Below, piece after piece: positions 55,505-63,923 of a stretch of DNA of 64,000 bases. Below the pieces are notes generated by a model, which was not told the origin of the DNA, ran no database searches, and was given only the letters and a program-made list of their open reading frames with translations. Where the stretch lies: NCBI RefSeq assembly GCF_014836645.1, contig NZ_JACSQM010000001.1:828282-892281 (forward strand), written 5' to 3'. Both the position numbers and the translations under genes were made by a program. Origin of the DNA: Fictibacillus norfolkensis. GTDB lineage: Bacteria; Bacillota; Bacilli; Bacillales; Fictibacillaceae. The stretch's first letter is position 1, and each line of letters opens with the position of its first letter.

Positions 55505-55711
55505 GTTGATTGTAGTGCAAGGTGCGTGCCAACCGCTTGAGAAACTTCTCGCAAGGCATGTGACGAGGAAGCTTACTACGGTAGCATAACTGGTAGACGC
55601 AGGAACAAGATACTTCCTTGAAGCGGACAGGTGAGACACCTAAGGGCACAGAGTGCCGAGGTGGCTCACCGCACTCCCCCGGAAAGCGAGTATCCTGGAA
55701 CGGAAATCAAC
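55505..55711. repeat. Hairpin-rich intergenic repeat, copy 3 (inverted, expanded)
   Basis: Bounded by gttgatt ... aaatcaac like copy 2, in opposite orientation. acaggtgagac, gtggctcaccgc and ggaaagcgagta match the inverse of copies 1 and 2, but about 75 bp of unrelated sequence lies between the left end and the core. It lies between the sensor-like gene and the histidine kinase. Confidence 0.7.
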
Positions 55712-55842
55712 TCCCACAATACTCACTAAAGAATTACTCAAAAAAAGTTTTATCATTCCTTTTCTTCCAATAGAAGGGATGTTTGTCGAAATGTCGAAGG
55801 TTTCATCAGATAAATCGGAAACTGTTACAGGAGGCAAGCCCC

Positions 55843-57384
55843 ATGGAAAGTTGTAGGGAGATAGGAAGTAAGATAAAAGAAAACAGCAAACAACTTGTAG
55901 ACAAACTAAATCCGATCAAGAATTTAGAGACTGACTTTTCGATCTACAAAACCAAAGTCTCTCACTGGATGGACATTCTTTTTCAATACTTAGGTGAAGG
56001 TCTATCAGAAAATGTTCAAACCGCTGAAGAAAAGATTAAGAAGTGGGCTGACGCATTTGGTCAGCGCTCAACTGATATGGAGATCCCGCTCGATTACGCA
56101 CTTCATTTTATCTTCGAATCCCGCGTTATCGTCTCAGGGATTTTAGAAAAAGAGTTTGAAACTCATGGCTCAAAAGCTGATCGCGCCATCTTTGCGGCAA
56201 ACCGTCTGAACTTGTTGATTGATACAGCCGCTCGTTCAATCGTTACACATTATACGACGTTCATGCATAACACGAAAAAAGCACTTCAACACACAAATCG
56301 AGATTTAGATATCTCAATCCTGGAATTGAATAACATTCGAACTGCCCTCTTTGAAGGAACGATCTTCTCCGTTACAGACCAAGACGATCGCATCATTCAA
56401 GTGAACGACCATTTTTGCGAATTAACGCAATATACCCGGGAAGAGTTGATTGGACAAGATCACGGCAAGATTTTCTTTTCAGGCGTTCATTCAGATAGCT
56501 TCATTAACCATATTCAACAAGAGATCAAATCCGGTCGTGTTTGGAACGGTGAGATCTGCAACAAAGCGAAAGACGGCTCACTCTATTGGGTGGATACGAC
56601 GATCGTTCCTTTTTTAGATCCTGTAGGCGTCGCCTATCAGCACATCTCGATCCAATACGATGTGACGGAAAAAAAGAAAACAGAGGAAATTTTATTGAAG
56701 TCTGAAAAGGTTTCGCTGATTGGCGACTTAGCCGCGGGAATCGCTCATGAGATCCGCAATCCACTCACCTCCATCGCAGGACTCGTTCAGCTTATTAACG
56801 AATCCGATCAGGAGAAGAACACATTCTTTAAAGACATCATTCTGACTGAGATCAATCGCATCAATTTTATCGTGAGTGAACTAATGGTCCTCGCGAAACC
56901 TCATGCTGTCTATTTCAGTTGGTTCAATATCGTTGAAAGCATCCAGAACGTCATCGATCTTATGCAGCCTGAAGCGAATTTACGCAACGTCATTATTTCA
57001 TTTGAGAAAGAGAAAGACATGCCGCTCGTCTATGGTGAGAAGAATCAGCTGACACAAGTGATCTTCAATATGATCAAAAACGCGATGGAAGCCCTGCCTG
57101 ACGGAGGTAAGATCTCACTCTCGGCTGAACCTGTTGACGGCCACGTCGTTCTGACTGTAAAAGATAACGGAGTCGGCATGACTGACGAGCAACAGAAAAG
57201 AATCGGCGAGCCGTTCTACACGACAAAATGCAACGGTACGGGCCTCGGACTTATGGTTTGTTTTAAAATCATTCAAAACCATGGAGGAACGATTCTAGTA
57301 GACAGCAAACAAAAGGAAGGCACCTCCTTTCAGATCACATTGCCCGTACATGCCGTTGCAGCGGTTGATCCTTTACATAAATAG
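55843..57384 (+). CDS. PAS-domain sensor histidine kinase
   Basis: A 513-aa cytoplasmic kinase: no membrane segments. Residues 1-165 are helical (the RsbRD-like sensor domain), then a PAS domain about 175-285 (VTDQDDRIIQVNDHFCELT, YTREELIGQDH, DGSLYWVDTTIVPF), HisKA with phospho-acceptor His at about 302 in GIAHEIRNPLTSI, and an HATPase with NMIKNAMEAL, DNGVGM and GTGLGL. The C-terminal half resembles sporulation kinases. The ATG at 55843 follows AGGAGG; the frame extends to 55783 without a ribosome site. No response regulator adjacent. Confidence 0.9.
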   Translation: MESCREIGSKIKENSKQLVDKLNPIKNLETDFSIYKTKVSHWMDILFQYLGEGLSENVQTAEEKIKKWADAFGQRSTDMEIPLDYALHFIFESRVIVSGILEKEFETHGSKADRAIFAANRLNLLIDTAARSIVTHYTTFMHNTKKALQHTNRDLDISILELNNIRTALFEGTIFSVTDQDDRIIQVNDHFCELTQYTREELIGQDHGKIFFSGVHSDSFINHIQQEIKSGRVWNGEICNKAKDGSLYWVDTTIVPFLDPVGVAYQHISIQYDVTEKKKTEEILLKSEKVSLIGDLAAGIAHEIRNPLTSIAGLVQLINESDQEKNTFFKDIILTEINRINFIVSELMVLAKPHAVYFSWFNIVESIQNVIDLMQPEANLRNVIISFEKEKDMPLVYGEKNQLTQVIFNMIKNAMEALPDGGKISLSAEPVDGHVVLTVKDNGVGMTDEQQKRIGEPFYTTKCNGTGLGLMVCFKIIQNHGGTILVDSKQKEGTSFQITLPVHAVAAVDPLHK

Positions 57385-57395
57385 CGCGTGACAGT

Positions 57396-57426
57396 GAGAA
57401 TCTACATGTTGTAGGTTCTTTTTTTG
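57396..57426 (+). terminator. Terminator of the histidine kinase gene
   Basis: Stem agaatctac / gtaggttct followed by seven T. Confidence 0.85.
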
Positions 57427-57450
57427 TTGGATTTAGATGGTATCGAAGGA

Positions 57451-57601
57451 GTTAGCGGTGGTCTTGAGCTGTTTGACGGTCATCACAGCTTGATTACACG
57501 TGCAAAGCGGAAGTTTAGCAGTGGAGCGACCACGTTTACCGGTGAAAACGAGCACTTTACCGGCGAACGCGTAACAGATTATAAAAACACGTACCGTAAA
57601 A
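57451..57601 (+). repeat. 21-nt periodic intergenic element, subtype A, copy 8
   Basis: Exact 21-nt units start at 57451, 57472, 57493, 57514, 57535 and 57556, with cores gttagcggt, tttgacggt, attacacgt, tttagcagt, tttaccggt and tttaccggc. Then comes the conserved end ... ataaaaacacgtaccgtaaaa. The + strand frame is open. It lies between convergent kinase and GntP genes. Confidence 0.88.
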
Positions 57602-57617
57602 CCTCCCCTCCACACAC

Positions 57618-57648
57618 AAAAAAGCCTCACCATGAAATAGGTGAGACT
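57618..57648 (-). terminator. Terminator of the acid-sugar operon
   Basis: Stem gtctcacc / ggtgaggc followed by six T on the minus strand. Confidence 0.85.
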
Positions 57649-57665
57649 CTGTTTTAAACATCTGT

Positions 57666-59039
57666 TTAAAAGAACATATTCGCCACTAAAAGTGACACTA
57701 ATCCTACGAACCAACAGATCGTAGTCGGTACTGACCAGACCATGATCTGCTCTTTCACCTCTTTAATGCCTAACATTCGGTTAACAACCCAGAACAAGCT
57801 GTCGTTAAAGTACGAGAAGATCATTGAACCCATCGCTGCAGCTTGAGCCGCGAGTGCCATGTTCACATCTAGCTGAGAAAGGATCGGTGCTGAGATAGAT
57901 GCGGCGGTTATCATCGCTACCGTACCACTTCCTTGTACGAGGCGAACAATCGTCGCAACGAAGAACGGAATCAAGATCGCTGGTAGGGGAAGATCTGCAA
58001 TTTTTTCAGCGATAAAGTTCCCCGCTCCACTTTCACGAAGTACATTTCCAAGCGCTCCACCTGCACCTGTAACTAACAGGATGATACCTGCTGTCTGAAT
58101 TCCCTCCTCCATTCGGTCAAGTGATTCAGATCGACTTAAGTTACCGGCTAAAGCGTAGATCGCTACAATGAGTCCGATACTTACAGCAATAATCGGTTTA
58201 CCTAAGAAAATTAGGATTCCGTAAAATCCAGATGTAAGTTCAAGTGCAGTTAACGTTGTGTTTAAAAAGATTAATAGAATGGGCAAAACAATTGGTAATA
58301 GTGAGCGGCCTAAAGACGGCAGATCATTTTCTCTCGTGCTAGCGAGCTCAATAAACTCTTGATAAGCTGCTTGTTTAGTAGGACGTGTAAATCCTAGCTC
58401 AGAATCATCCGGCACTTGATAGATTCTTTTACCAATCCACTTGGCGTAGAGAACTCCCGCAATCATAGTCGGAATGGCAAAAAGAAGACCAAGACCGATC
58501 ATTAGACCGATATCAACTCCAAAGATTCCTGCTACACCTAGTGGACCAGGCGTTGGCGGTACTAAAGAGTGCGTAATCACAAGACCCACCGCTAAAGCAA
58601 CACCTAACGAGACGACCGACTTCCCCGTTTTCTTAGACAGAGCTTTTACGAGTGGATTTAAAATAACAAATGCTGAGTCAACAAAGATCGGAATGGAAAC
58701 CACATAACCTGCGATCGCCATCGCCCATTCTTCCTTTTTCCTGCCGACTGCTTTAATGAGTGAATAAGCTAACGTTTCAGCCGCTCCTGACACTTCGAGA
58801 ATCCGTCCGATCATCACACCGAGTCCGATTACGATCCCAATAGAAGCAAGCGTGCTCCCGAACCCAGCCGAGATCGTATCAGCGACTTTACCTGGTTCCA
58901 TTCCGCCGACAAGACCGGCGATCGAAGCCGCAATGATAAGAGCTAGAAATGCGTGAATCTTCGTTTTTAAAACGAGAAAAATTAATGCAATAACCCCAAG
59001 AACTAAACCAGCTACCATTTGTGCTCCTGAAACTTCCAT
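57666..59039 (-). CDS. GntP family permease
   Basis: A 457-aa gluconate-permease-family transporter with about 12 membrane segments: VLGVIALIFLVLKTKIHAFLALI, GFGSTLASIGIVIGLGVMIG, THSLVPPTPGPLGVAGI and LLVTGAGGALGNVLRESGAG are family hallmarks. The ATG at 59039 has AAGGGGG 8 nt ahead; the longer frame to 59117 has none. Last gene of DeoR-kinase-PdxA2-GntP, so it probably imports a four-carbon sugar acid such as D-threonate or D-erythronate. Confidence 0.9.
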   Translation of the reverse strand: MEVSGAQMVAGLVLGVIALIFLVLKTKIHAFLALIIAASIAGLVGGMEPGKVADTISAGFGSTLASIGIVIGLGVMIGRILEVSGAAETLAYSLIKAVGRKKEEWAMAIAGYVVSIPIFVDSAFVILNPLVKALSKKTGKSVVSLGVALAVGLVITHSLVPPTPGPLGVAGIFGVDIGLMIGLGLLFAIPTMIAGVLYAKWIGKRIYQVPDDSELGFTRPTKQAAYQEFIELASTRENDLPSLGRSLLPIVLPILLIFLNTTLTALELTSGFYGILIFLGKPIIAVSIGLIVAIYALAGNLSRSESLDRMEEGIQTAGIILLVTGAGGALGNVLRESGAGNFIAEKIADLPLPAILIPFFVATIVRLVQGSGTVAMITAASISAPILSQLDVNMALAAQAAAMGSMIFSYFNDSLFWVVNRMLGIKEVKEQIMVWSVPTTICWFVGLVSLLVANMFF

Positions 59040-59055
59040 TTCATTAACCCCCTTT

Positions 59056-59071
59056 AATGTAAGCGCTTTTA
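59056..59071 (-). promoter_or_regulatory. cre-like site before the GntP gene
   Basis: taaaagcgcttaca on the minus strand fits TGNAANCGNWNNCA with one mismatch. It lies in the 87-bp gap between pdxA2 and gntP and suggests separate catabolite control of the permease. Confidence 0.55.
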
Positions 59072-59126
59072 TTTTATTGAAATAATTGTGAAGGGCATGA
59101 AAACCCTTCACTTTCATCTGACTATC

Positions 59127-60161
59127 TTAAATGCTGTTCGCTGTAAACTTAGGTGCATATTGAGCAGCCAGTTTGATACACTCTTCCATACTCGTGCTCT
59201 CTGCAATGTTCTTTCCAGCGATATCGAACGCTGTTCCGTGGTCTACCGATGTTCTTAAGAACGGAAGGCCGTTCGTGATAGAAATCGTTCGATGAAAATC
59301 TGTCATCTTAGCTGCGATATGTCCTTGATCATGATAGAGAGACAACACCGCATCATATTTTCCGTTAAGTGCTTGGAAGAATACAGAGTCTGCAGGAACC
59401 GGACCTACTGCGTTGATTCCGTCTGCAACAGCTAGCTCAATACCCGGTTTGATCTGCTCGACTTCTTCCCAGCCAAACAAGCCGCCTTCGCCGCTATGCG
59501 GGTTCAGACCAGCAACGGCCCAGCGTCTGTTTTCAACGCCTAGACGAGCGAGCGCTCGATCACATCGTACTAAATAATCATGTACACGTTCTTTCGTCAT
59601 AGCTGCAATCGCATCTTTTAATGAAAGATGACGTGTTAAGAAGAAAATTCTCATTCCTCTTACTTCGAACATCGTTAGAGGATCATCAGAACCTGCAAGT
59701 GCTTCAAGCATCTCCGTATGTCCGATGTAAGGAACATTCGCGGCTTTTAATGATTCTTTGTTGATCGGCGTTGTTGCCAGCGCTTTAACCTCACCTGCTG
59801 TAGCAAGCTCTACCGCTTTTTTAATGTATTCAAACGCTCCTTGTCCACCTTGAGCAGAAACTTCACCATACTGCAGCTTGTTCATATCAATGTTGTTTAC
59901 GTTGATCACATCAACTGTTCCTAGTTCGTACTTTCCTTCTGTTGGTGATGTTACTTCATTAATTGTGAGGTCTGCGCTTACGATCGCAATCGCTTTTTCT
60001 AGAACTGCAGCATCTCCGATTACGAGCGGTTTACAAACATCATAGATCTCTTTTTTGGCAAGAGACTTCATCGTAATTTCTGGTCCTATACCAGCTGGAT
60101 CACCCATTGGAATCGCGATAATCGCTTTTTCTGTTGTTGTCGTTTTTGTTGTCGTTGTCAT
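59127..60161 (-). CDS. pdxA2: PdxA2-type 4-phospho-D-threonate/erythronate dehydrogenase
   Basis: A 344-aa PdxA-family dehydrogenase: [82 protein letters not shown] and [14 protein letters not shown]. PdxA2 enzymes oxidise and decarboxylate 4-phospho-D-threonate or -erythronate to dihydroxyacetone phosphate. The DUF1537 kinase beside it supports this over pyridoxal biosynthesis. Start after GGAGGAGGAAG. The N terminus has an odd Thr run (TTTTKTTTT). Confidence 0.9.
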   Translation of the reverse strand: MTTTTKTTTTEKAIIAIPMGDPAGIGPEITMKSLAKKEIYDVCKPLVIGDAAVLEKAIAIVSADLTINEVTSPTEGKYELGTVDVINVNNIDMNKLQYGEVSAQGGQGAFEYIKKAVELATAGEVKALATTPINKESLKAANVPYIGHTEMLEALAGSDDPLTMFEVRGMRIFFLTRHLSLKDAIAAMTKERVHDYLVRCDRALARLGVENRRWAVAGLNPHSGEGGLFGWEEVEQIKPGIELAVADGINAVGPVPADSVFFQALNGKYDAVLSLYHDQGHIAAKMTDFHRTISITNGLPFLRTSVDHGTAFDIAGKNIAESTSMEECIKLAAQYAPKFTANSI

Positions 60162-60191
60162 GTTTCTTCCTCCTCCAGTTGTTTTATAGAT

Positions 60192-61499
60192 TTATTGAAC
60201 TTGCTTTGTAGACGTTTGGTTTGCTAAAAGGTGTTTTACTATCGTGTGAATCGCTTTTTTGTCACCGACCATGCCGCCTTTTGTTGCGAGCGGTATACCA
60301 TCAAAATAACCTCCGATGAATTCACCGTATGCGACGAGAGGAAGCACTTCGTTTTTTAACTTGATGCCTTCTGCTCTTCCAACAGAACAGAGTGAAGCCG
60401 TAACATCTCCTCCACTGGAGAAACAGCCGCCGATCTCATAATTCGTTGACTGAATGACAATACGTGTGATCTTTCCTAATCCATCCGCGATTCTTTTCGC
60501 GAGTTGATCCTGACTCACACCTTGCTCTTCAGCCAGTCGTTTTAGTTCTAATCGTTTTGCCTCTGGTGAATTGGTCGTGATGATCAGGATGTCTTGTTGA
60601 TGGATAGCTTCTAAGGCAGCTGTTACAGCTCTTTGAACTTCAGTTTCCCAGCTTTCCGATAGACTTGCTAATTTTTCAGCATCAACATAGACCGGTTTTG
60701 CATCTGTTTTATCGATCAAGTATGTCAGCTGCTCTCCACTTAAAGAGGTTACGCTTCCGACGGTAACAAGTATCTTTTTACTTTGTGTGTGAAGAGACGT
60801 GTAAGCCTTTGCATAATAAGCTGTTAGTGGTCCAGGGTCTACCGGTACGAGTTGGTAGTCCGCAATCAATGCCATCGCATGGGCGATATCTTCAATCTCT
60901 TCATCTGTTACCGCATCCATCACAAGGATACGATTTCCCTCGTCTATTTTTCGCTTTAGCTCCTGCAGAATTCTTTTCTTTCCTTGTAAAACAGTTTCGA
61001 GCCCGATGTGTGATACAAGATGCTCACTCTGTTTACTTATAATTGAAGGAACATATGATTCTGTAAGAGGCATGACCGGATCCTTGGCAACATCTGTCGC
61101 TTGAACAGGTACACCATCGACGAGCAAGTAACCGCCAGATGTGATACGGCTTGAATCTGGAAACGATGCAACGACAACCGCAATCGATCGTTCACCAAGT
61201 TCATTTAAGACCATATCGATCTCTGTTCCGATATTTCCTCTTACGGTACTGTCGATACGTTTACAAATAACATCCGCACCCCAACGCTGAAGGTTGCTTA
61301 GAGACTTTTTGATCCGCATCTCGGATACATCTTTTCGTGCATATCTGCTGTCTGTATCAATACACACTGCGTTGTAGTTGCCAGATGCTGGCTCTTGATC
61401 GTAATACACCATCGTTGCCGCTTCAAAACCTTGCTTGATCAGTTTTACCCCTGTCGCATTGGCACCTGTTAGATCATCTGCGATAACGCCGATTTTCAT
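60192..61499 (-). CDS. Four-carbon acid-sugar kinase (DUF1537; DtnK/OtnK type)
   Basis: A 435-aa kinase: IGVIADDLTGANATGVKL at the N terminus with substrate Asp pair, CKRIDSTVRGNIGTEID, VASFPDSSRITSGGYLLVDG, VPVDPGPLTAYYAKAY, and the C-terminal nucleotide domain VIQSTNYEIGGCFSSGGDVT and VAYGEFIGGYFDGIPLATKGG. DUF1537 proteins phosphorylate D-threonate, D-erythronate or 3-oxo-tetronates at O4. The upstream DeoR gene overlaps it by 4 bp. Which isomer is used cannot be told from sequence. Confidence 0.92.
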   Translation of the reverse strand: MKIGVIADDLTGANATGVKLIKQGFEAATMVYYDQEPASGNYNAVCIDTDSRYARKDVSEMRIKKSLSNLQRWGADVICKRIDSTVRGNIGTEIDMVLNELGERSIAVVVASFPDSSRITSGGYLLVDGVPVQATDVAKDPVMPLTESYVPSIISKQSEHLVSHIGLETVLQGKKRILQELKRKIDEGNRILVMDAVTDEEIEDIAHAMALIADYQLVPVDPGPLTAYYAKAYTSLHTQSKKILVTVGSVTSLSGEQLTYLIDKTDAKPVYVDAEKLASLSESWETEVQRAVTAALEAIHQQDILIITTNSPEAKRLELKRLAEEQGVSQDQLAKRIADGLGKITRIVIQSTNYEIGGCFSSGGDVTASLCSVGRAEGIKLKNEVLPLVAYGEFIGGYFDGIPLATKGGMVGDKKAIHTIVKHLLANQTSTKQVQ

Positions 61500-62266
61500 C
61501 CCTTTTCACCACCTTCAACGGTTACAACTTCTAAATATTCATTCAGCATTTTTTCCGTTTCATCTGATAGTTGTTGATCTGTAATCAAACCGTGAATTTG
61601 GTTTAAGTCACAAACCTTTGTTAATGATTTTTGATCAAACTTGCTAGAGTCAGCCACGAGCCATGTTTTCTCTGATGCTTCAATCATCAGCTTTTTGATC
61701 GCAGCCTTCTCATAAGTCGGTGCTGTAACACCCGCTCGGCCGTGGATCGCATGAGCTCCTAAGAAAAAGAGATCCACGTGAATGCCTCTTAACATCTGTT
61801 CTGTTAACGGGCCGAACAATGTTCCGACCGTATTTTGCAGTTCACCGCCAGTTACGATCACTTTCACATCTGTATCAAGTAGCTCAGCTGCGATCTTAAT
61901 ATCATTCGTAACTACTGTGATCGTCGTTTTCTCTTTTAACAATTTTGCGATCTCTAACGTTGTTGTTCCTGAATCTAAAAGAATAGTAGAGTGATCCTGT
62001 ATGAATTGCACAGCTCTCTCGGCGATCGCTCTCTTACGTTCGTTGAACTTTCCTTCTTTTGTTCGGAAAGAGGATTCCACGACTAACGGCTTGTTAAGTA
62101 TCGCTCCGCCATGCGTCCTAATAATCTGGTCCGTTTCTTCGAGAAAGGCAAGATCACGGCGGATTGTCATCGCCGAAACATTTAATTCATTTACTAATTC
62201 TTCAATCTCAATTTTTCCGTTCTCATTTAATTGTTGAAGAATTTGCTCTCTACGCTCTTTAGGCAT
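61496..62266 (-). CDS. DeoR/GlpR family transcriptional regulator
   Basis: A 256-aa regulator: N-terminal HTH (MPKERREQILQQLNENGKI, ELNVSAMTIRRDLAFLEE) and DeoR C-terminal sensor domain (ILLDSGTTTLEIAKLL, VVTNDIKIAAEL, LFFLGAHAI). The ATG at 62266 has AAAGGTG 9 nt ahead; longer starts up to 62338 lack one. First gene of its operon, so autoregulation is likely through the repeated CGAACA sites upstream. The effector is presumably a phosphorylated sugar acid. Confidence 0.9.
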   Translation of the reverse strand: MPKERREQILQQLNENGKIEIEELVNELNVSAMTIRRDLAFLEETDQIIRTHGGAILNKPLVVESSFRTKEGKFNERKRAIAERAVQFIQDHSTILLDSGTTTLEIAKLLKEKTTITVVTNDIKIAAELLDTDVKVIVTGGELQNTVGTLFGPLTEQMLRGIHVDLFFLGAHAIHGRAGVTAPTYEKAAIKKLMIEASEKTWLVADSSKFDQKSLTKVCDLNQIHGLITDQQLSDETEKMLNEYLEVVTVEGGEKG

Positions 62267-62288
62267 TATTTTCATCACCTTTGTTATT

Positions 62289-62360
62289 TTCGAACATCTT
62301 ATATGTATTATAATGTTATAAACGAACAAATATGTCAATGATTTTGTTTAAAACGAACAA
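62289..62360 (-). promoter_or_regulatory. Promoter and candidate DeoR operators
   Basis: Three direct cgaaca motifs at 62291, 62323 and 62354 are spaced 31-32 bp, about three helical turns. A minus-strand TTGACA (62338-62333) and a TATAAT-like stretch near 62310 lie among them, with a spacing that is not ideal. This is the arrangement expected for a DeoR-type repressor. Confidence 0.55.
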
Positions 62361-62431
62361 TAGAATGAATAATATATATGGTAAATGGAGACTAGCTGTG
62401 GCGATAAGTGTCGAAAATCGTTTAAATTTTT

Positions 62432-62515
62432 TTATACGTGAAATTATTCTTGTTATCCGTGAAATTAATAGAGTTATCCGTGAATATAATTTGGATTACC
62501 GTTGATATATTTCAT
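62432..62515. repeat. Leaderless 21-nt periodic array, third core type
   Basis: Four consecutive 21-nt units begin at 62432, 62453, 62474 and 62495 with cores ttatacgtga, ttatccgtga, ttatccgtga and attaccgttga, each followed by variable AT-rich sequence. It shares the 21-nt period of the eight other elements but not their conserved end. The remainder of the 62516-62762 gap shows only the promoter-like AT-rich stretch before the next gene. Confidence 0.7.
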
Positions 62516-62762
62516 GGAGTCTATCTGGTGTGAACAAACCGTAATAATGTTCGTATCCTGAACACAGTCTATTACGCAACACACCCCTCTTCTGCGATAA
62601 CTAGCATAATCTCCTCCACTACCTTCTTCCACCATCACGATCCCACTCTAAATAATCTAAAAAATAGTCCCTTTCCTCATTTACTTGTATACTAGAGTTA
62701 TAGATATGAATGATATTAGAAAAATACACAATAAATGGTACATATAAGGGGAAGAAGTTTGA

Positions 62763-63893
62763 ATGTCCATTCTGATCGTTGATGACAATACAGTAAATTT
62801 ATTTGTAATAGAGAAAATACTTAAGAATGCAGGATACGAAGACTGTACCTCACTCTCATCGGCTCAACAGCTTTTTGATCACCTCGAAAATAACGAAAAA
62901 GAGCTGAACAAAAAGTCGATCGACTTGATCCTCCTTGATATCATGATGCCGGAGATCGATGGGATCGAGGCTTGCCAGCGCGTTCAAAAAGACGAGCGCT
63001 TCAAAGACATTCCGATCATCTTCATCACAGCGCTTGAAGACTCTACGAAGTTAGCGGAAGCGCTCGACTGCGGCGGTATGGATTACGTGACGAAGCCTAT
63101 AAATAAAGTAGAACTGCTTGCTAGAATTCGAGTCGCACTGAGATTGAAGTACGAAAAAGACTGGCATGCTGAACAAGAGCAAAAGATTCAGAACGAGCTC
63201 GATCTTGCGATGCAAGTTCAAAAAGGCTTGTTGAATCCTCCTATCAAAGAAGACAATATTACGATTAACGTATCTCACCTGCCTTCCTTTAAGCTCGCGG
63301 GCGATATGTATTATTGGCACAAGTTCGATGACCATCGTTATGGCATCATCTTGCTCGATATGATGGGCCATGGGATTTCATCTTCTCTTGTCTGCATGTT
63401 CATCTCTTCTGTAATGCGGGATAGCATTAAAGAACTTAAAGATCCTGAGCTTGTGATCAAAGAATTAAACCGATACATGGCACTTCTGCATAACCCGAAA
63501 AATGACTACGACTACTATTTTACAGGCATCTATCTTTTGATCGATACGGAGAAAAAGACGGTTGAATACGTGAATGCCGGACATCCAGAAGGCTATGTGC
63601 TCGTTGATAATTCGCTTCAATCCATCGAACGCAGCTGTTTTGCTGTTGGTTTCTTTGAGCAGATCGAAGTGAAGAAGTCTGTTATCCAGTATGAAGACAA
63701 CATTCAGATACTGCTCTTTACGGATGGTGTGTTAGAAGCTGGCGACGACGAAGAATTGATGCTGGAGAAGCTGAAGTACGTGGCTTCGGAAAAATGGAGC
63801 AACATCCGCTCGCCGATCCATCTTGTGATTCCAGAAGAACAACAAAAAGGTCAGAGTGATGACATGTGTATCATGATGATTCAAGCCAAATAA
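62763..63893 (+). CDS. Response regulator with PP2C-type phosphatase output (RsbY/RsbU-like)
   Basis: A 376-aa protein. Receiver domain 1-125 with phospho-acceptor D59 (LILLDIMMPE), acidic pocket DD at 7-8 and Lys in YVTKPINK. A helical linker of about 125-160 is followed by a SpoIIE/RsbU-type PP2C domain (LAGDMYYWHKFDDHRYG, LLDMMGHGISSSLV, LFTDGVLEAGDDEE, GQSDDMCIMM). Metal-binding Asp residues are present. In B. cereus the similar RsbY dephosphorylates RsbV to free SigB after phosphorylation by RsbK. The start follows AAGGGGAAG. No cognate kinase lies adjacent; the kinase at 55843 is a candidate only by proximity. Confidence 0.9.
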   Translation: MSILIVDDNTVNLFVIEKILKNAGYEDCTSLSSAQQLFDHLENNEKELNKKSIDLILLDIMMPEIDGIEACQRVQKDERFKDIPIIFITALEDSTKLAEALDCGGMDYVTKPINKVELLARIRVALRLKYEKDWHAEQEQKIQNELDLAMQVQKGLLNPPIKEDNITINVSHLPSFKLAGDMYYWHKFDDHRYGIILLDMMGHGISSSLVCMFISSVMRDSIKELKDPELVIKELNRYMALLHNPKNDYDYYFTGIYLLIDTEKKTVEYVNAGHPEGYVLVDNSLQSIERSCFAVGFFEQIEVKKSVIQYEDNIQILLFTDGVLEAGDDEELMLEKLKYVASEKWSNIRSPIHLVIPEEQQKGQSDDMCIMMIQAK

Positions 63894-63923
63894 AAAAGCA
63901 GGATAGAAGAGGTTTTCACACCC

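Noticed and set aside
55653..55856. 67-aa frame between the sensor-like gene and the histidine kinase
   Set aside because: Lies in the hairpin repeat and its flank; no ribosome site, and it overlaps the kinase start region.
917..57601. The 21-nt periodic elements as CRISPR arrays
   Set aside because: A core of about 9 nt with about 12 variable nt resembles a miniature repeat-spacer array with a leader, but the cores vary, the spacers are too short, there are many small copies and no cas genes are in the window.
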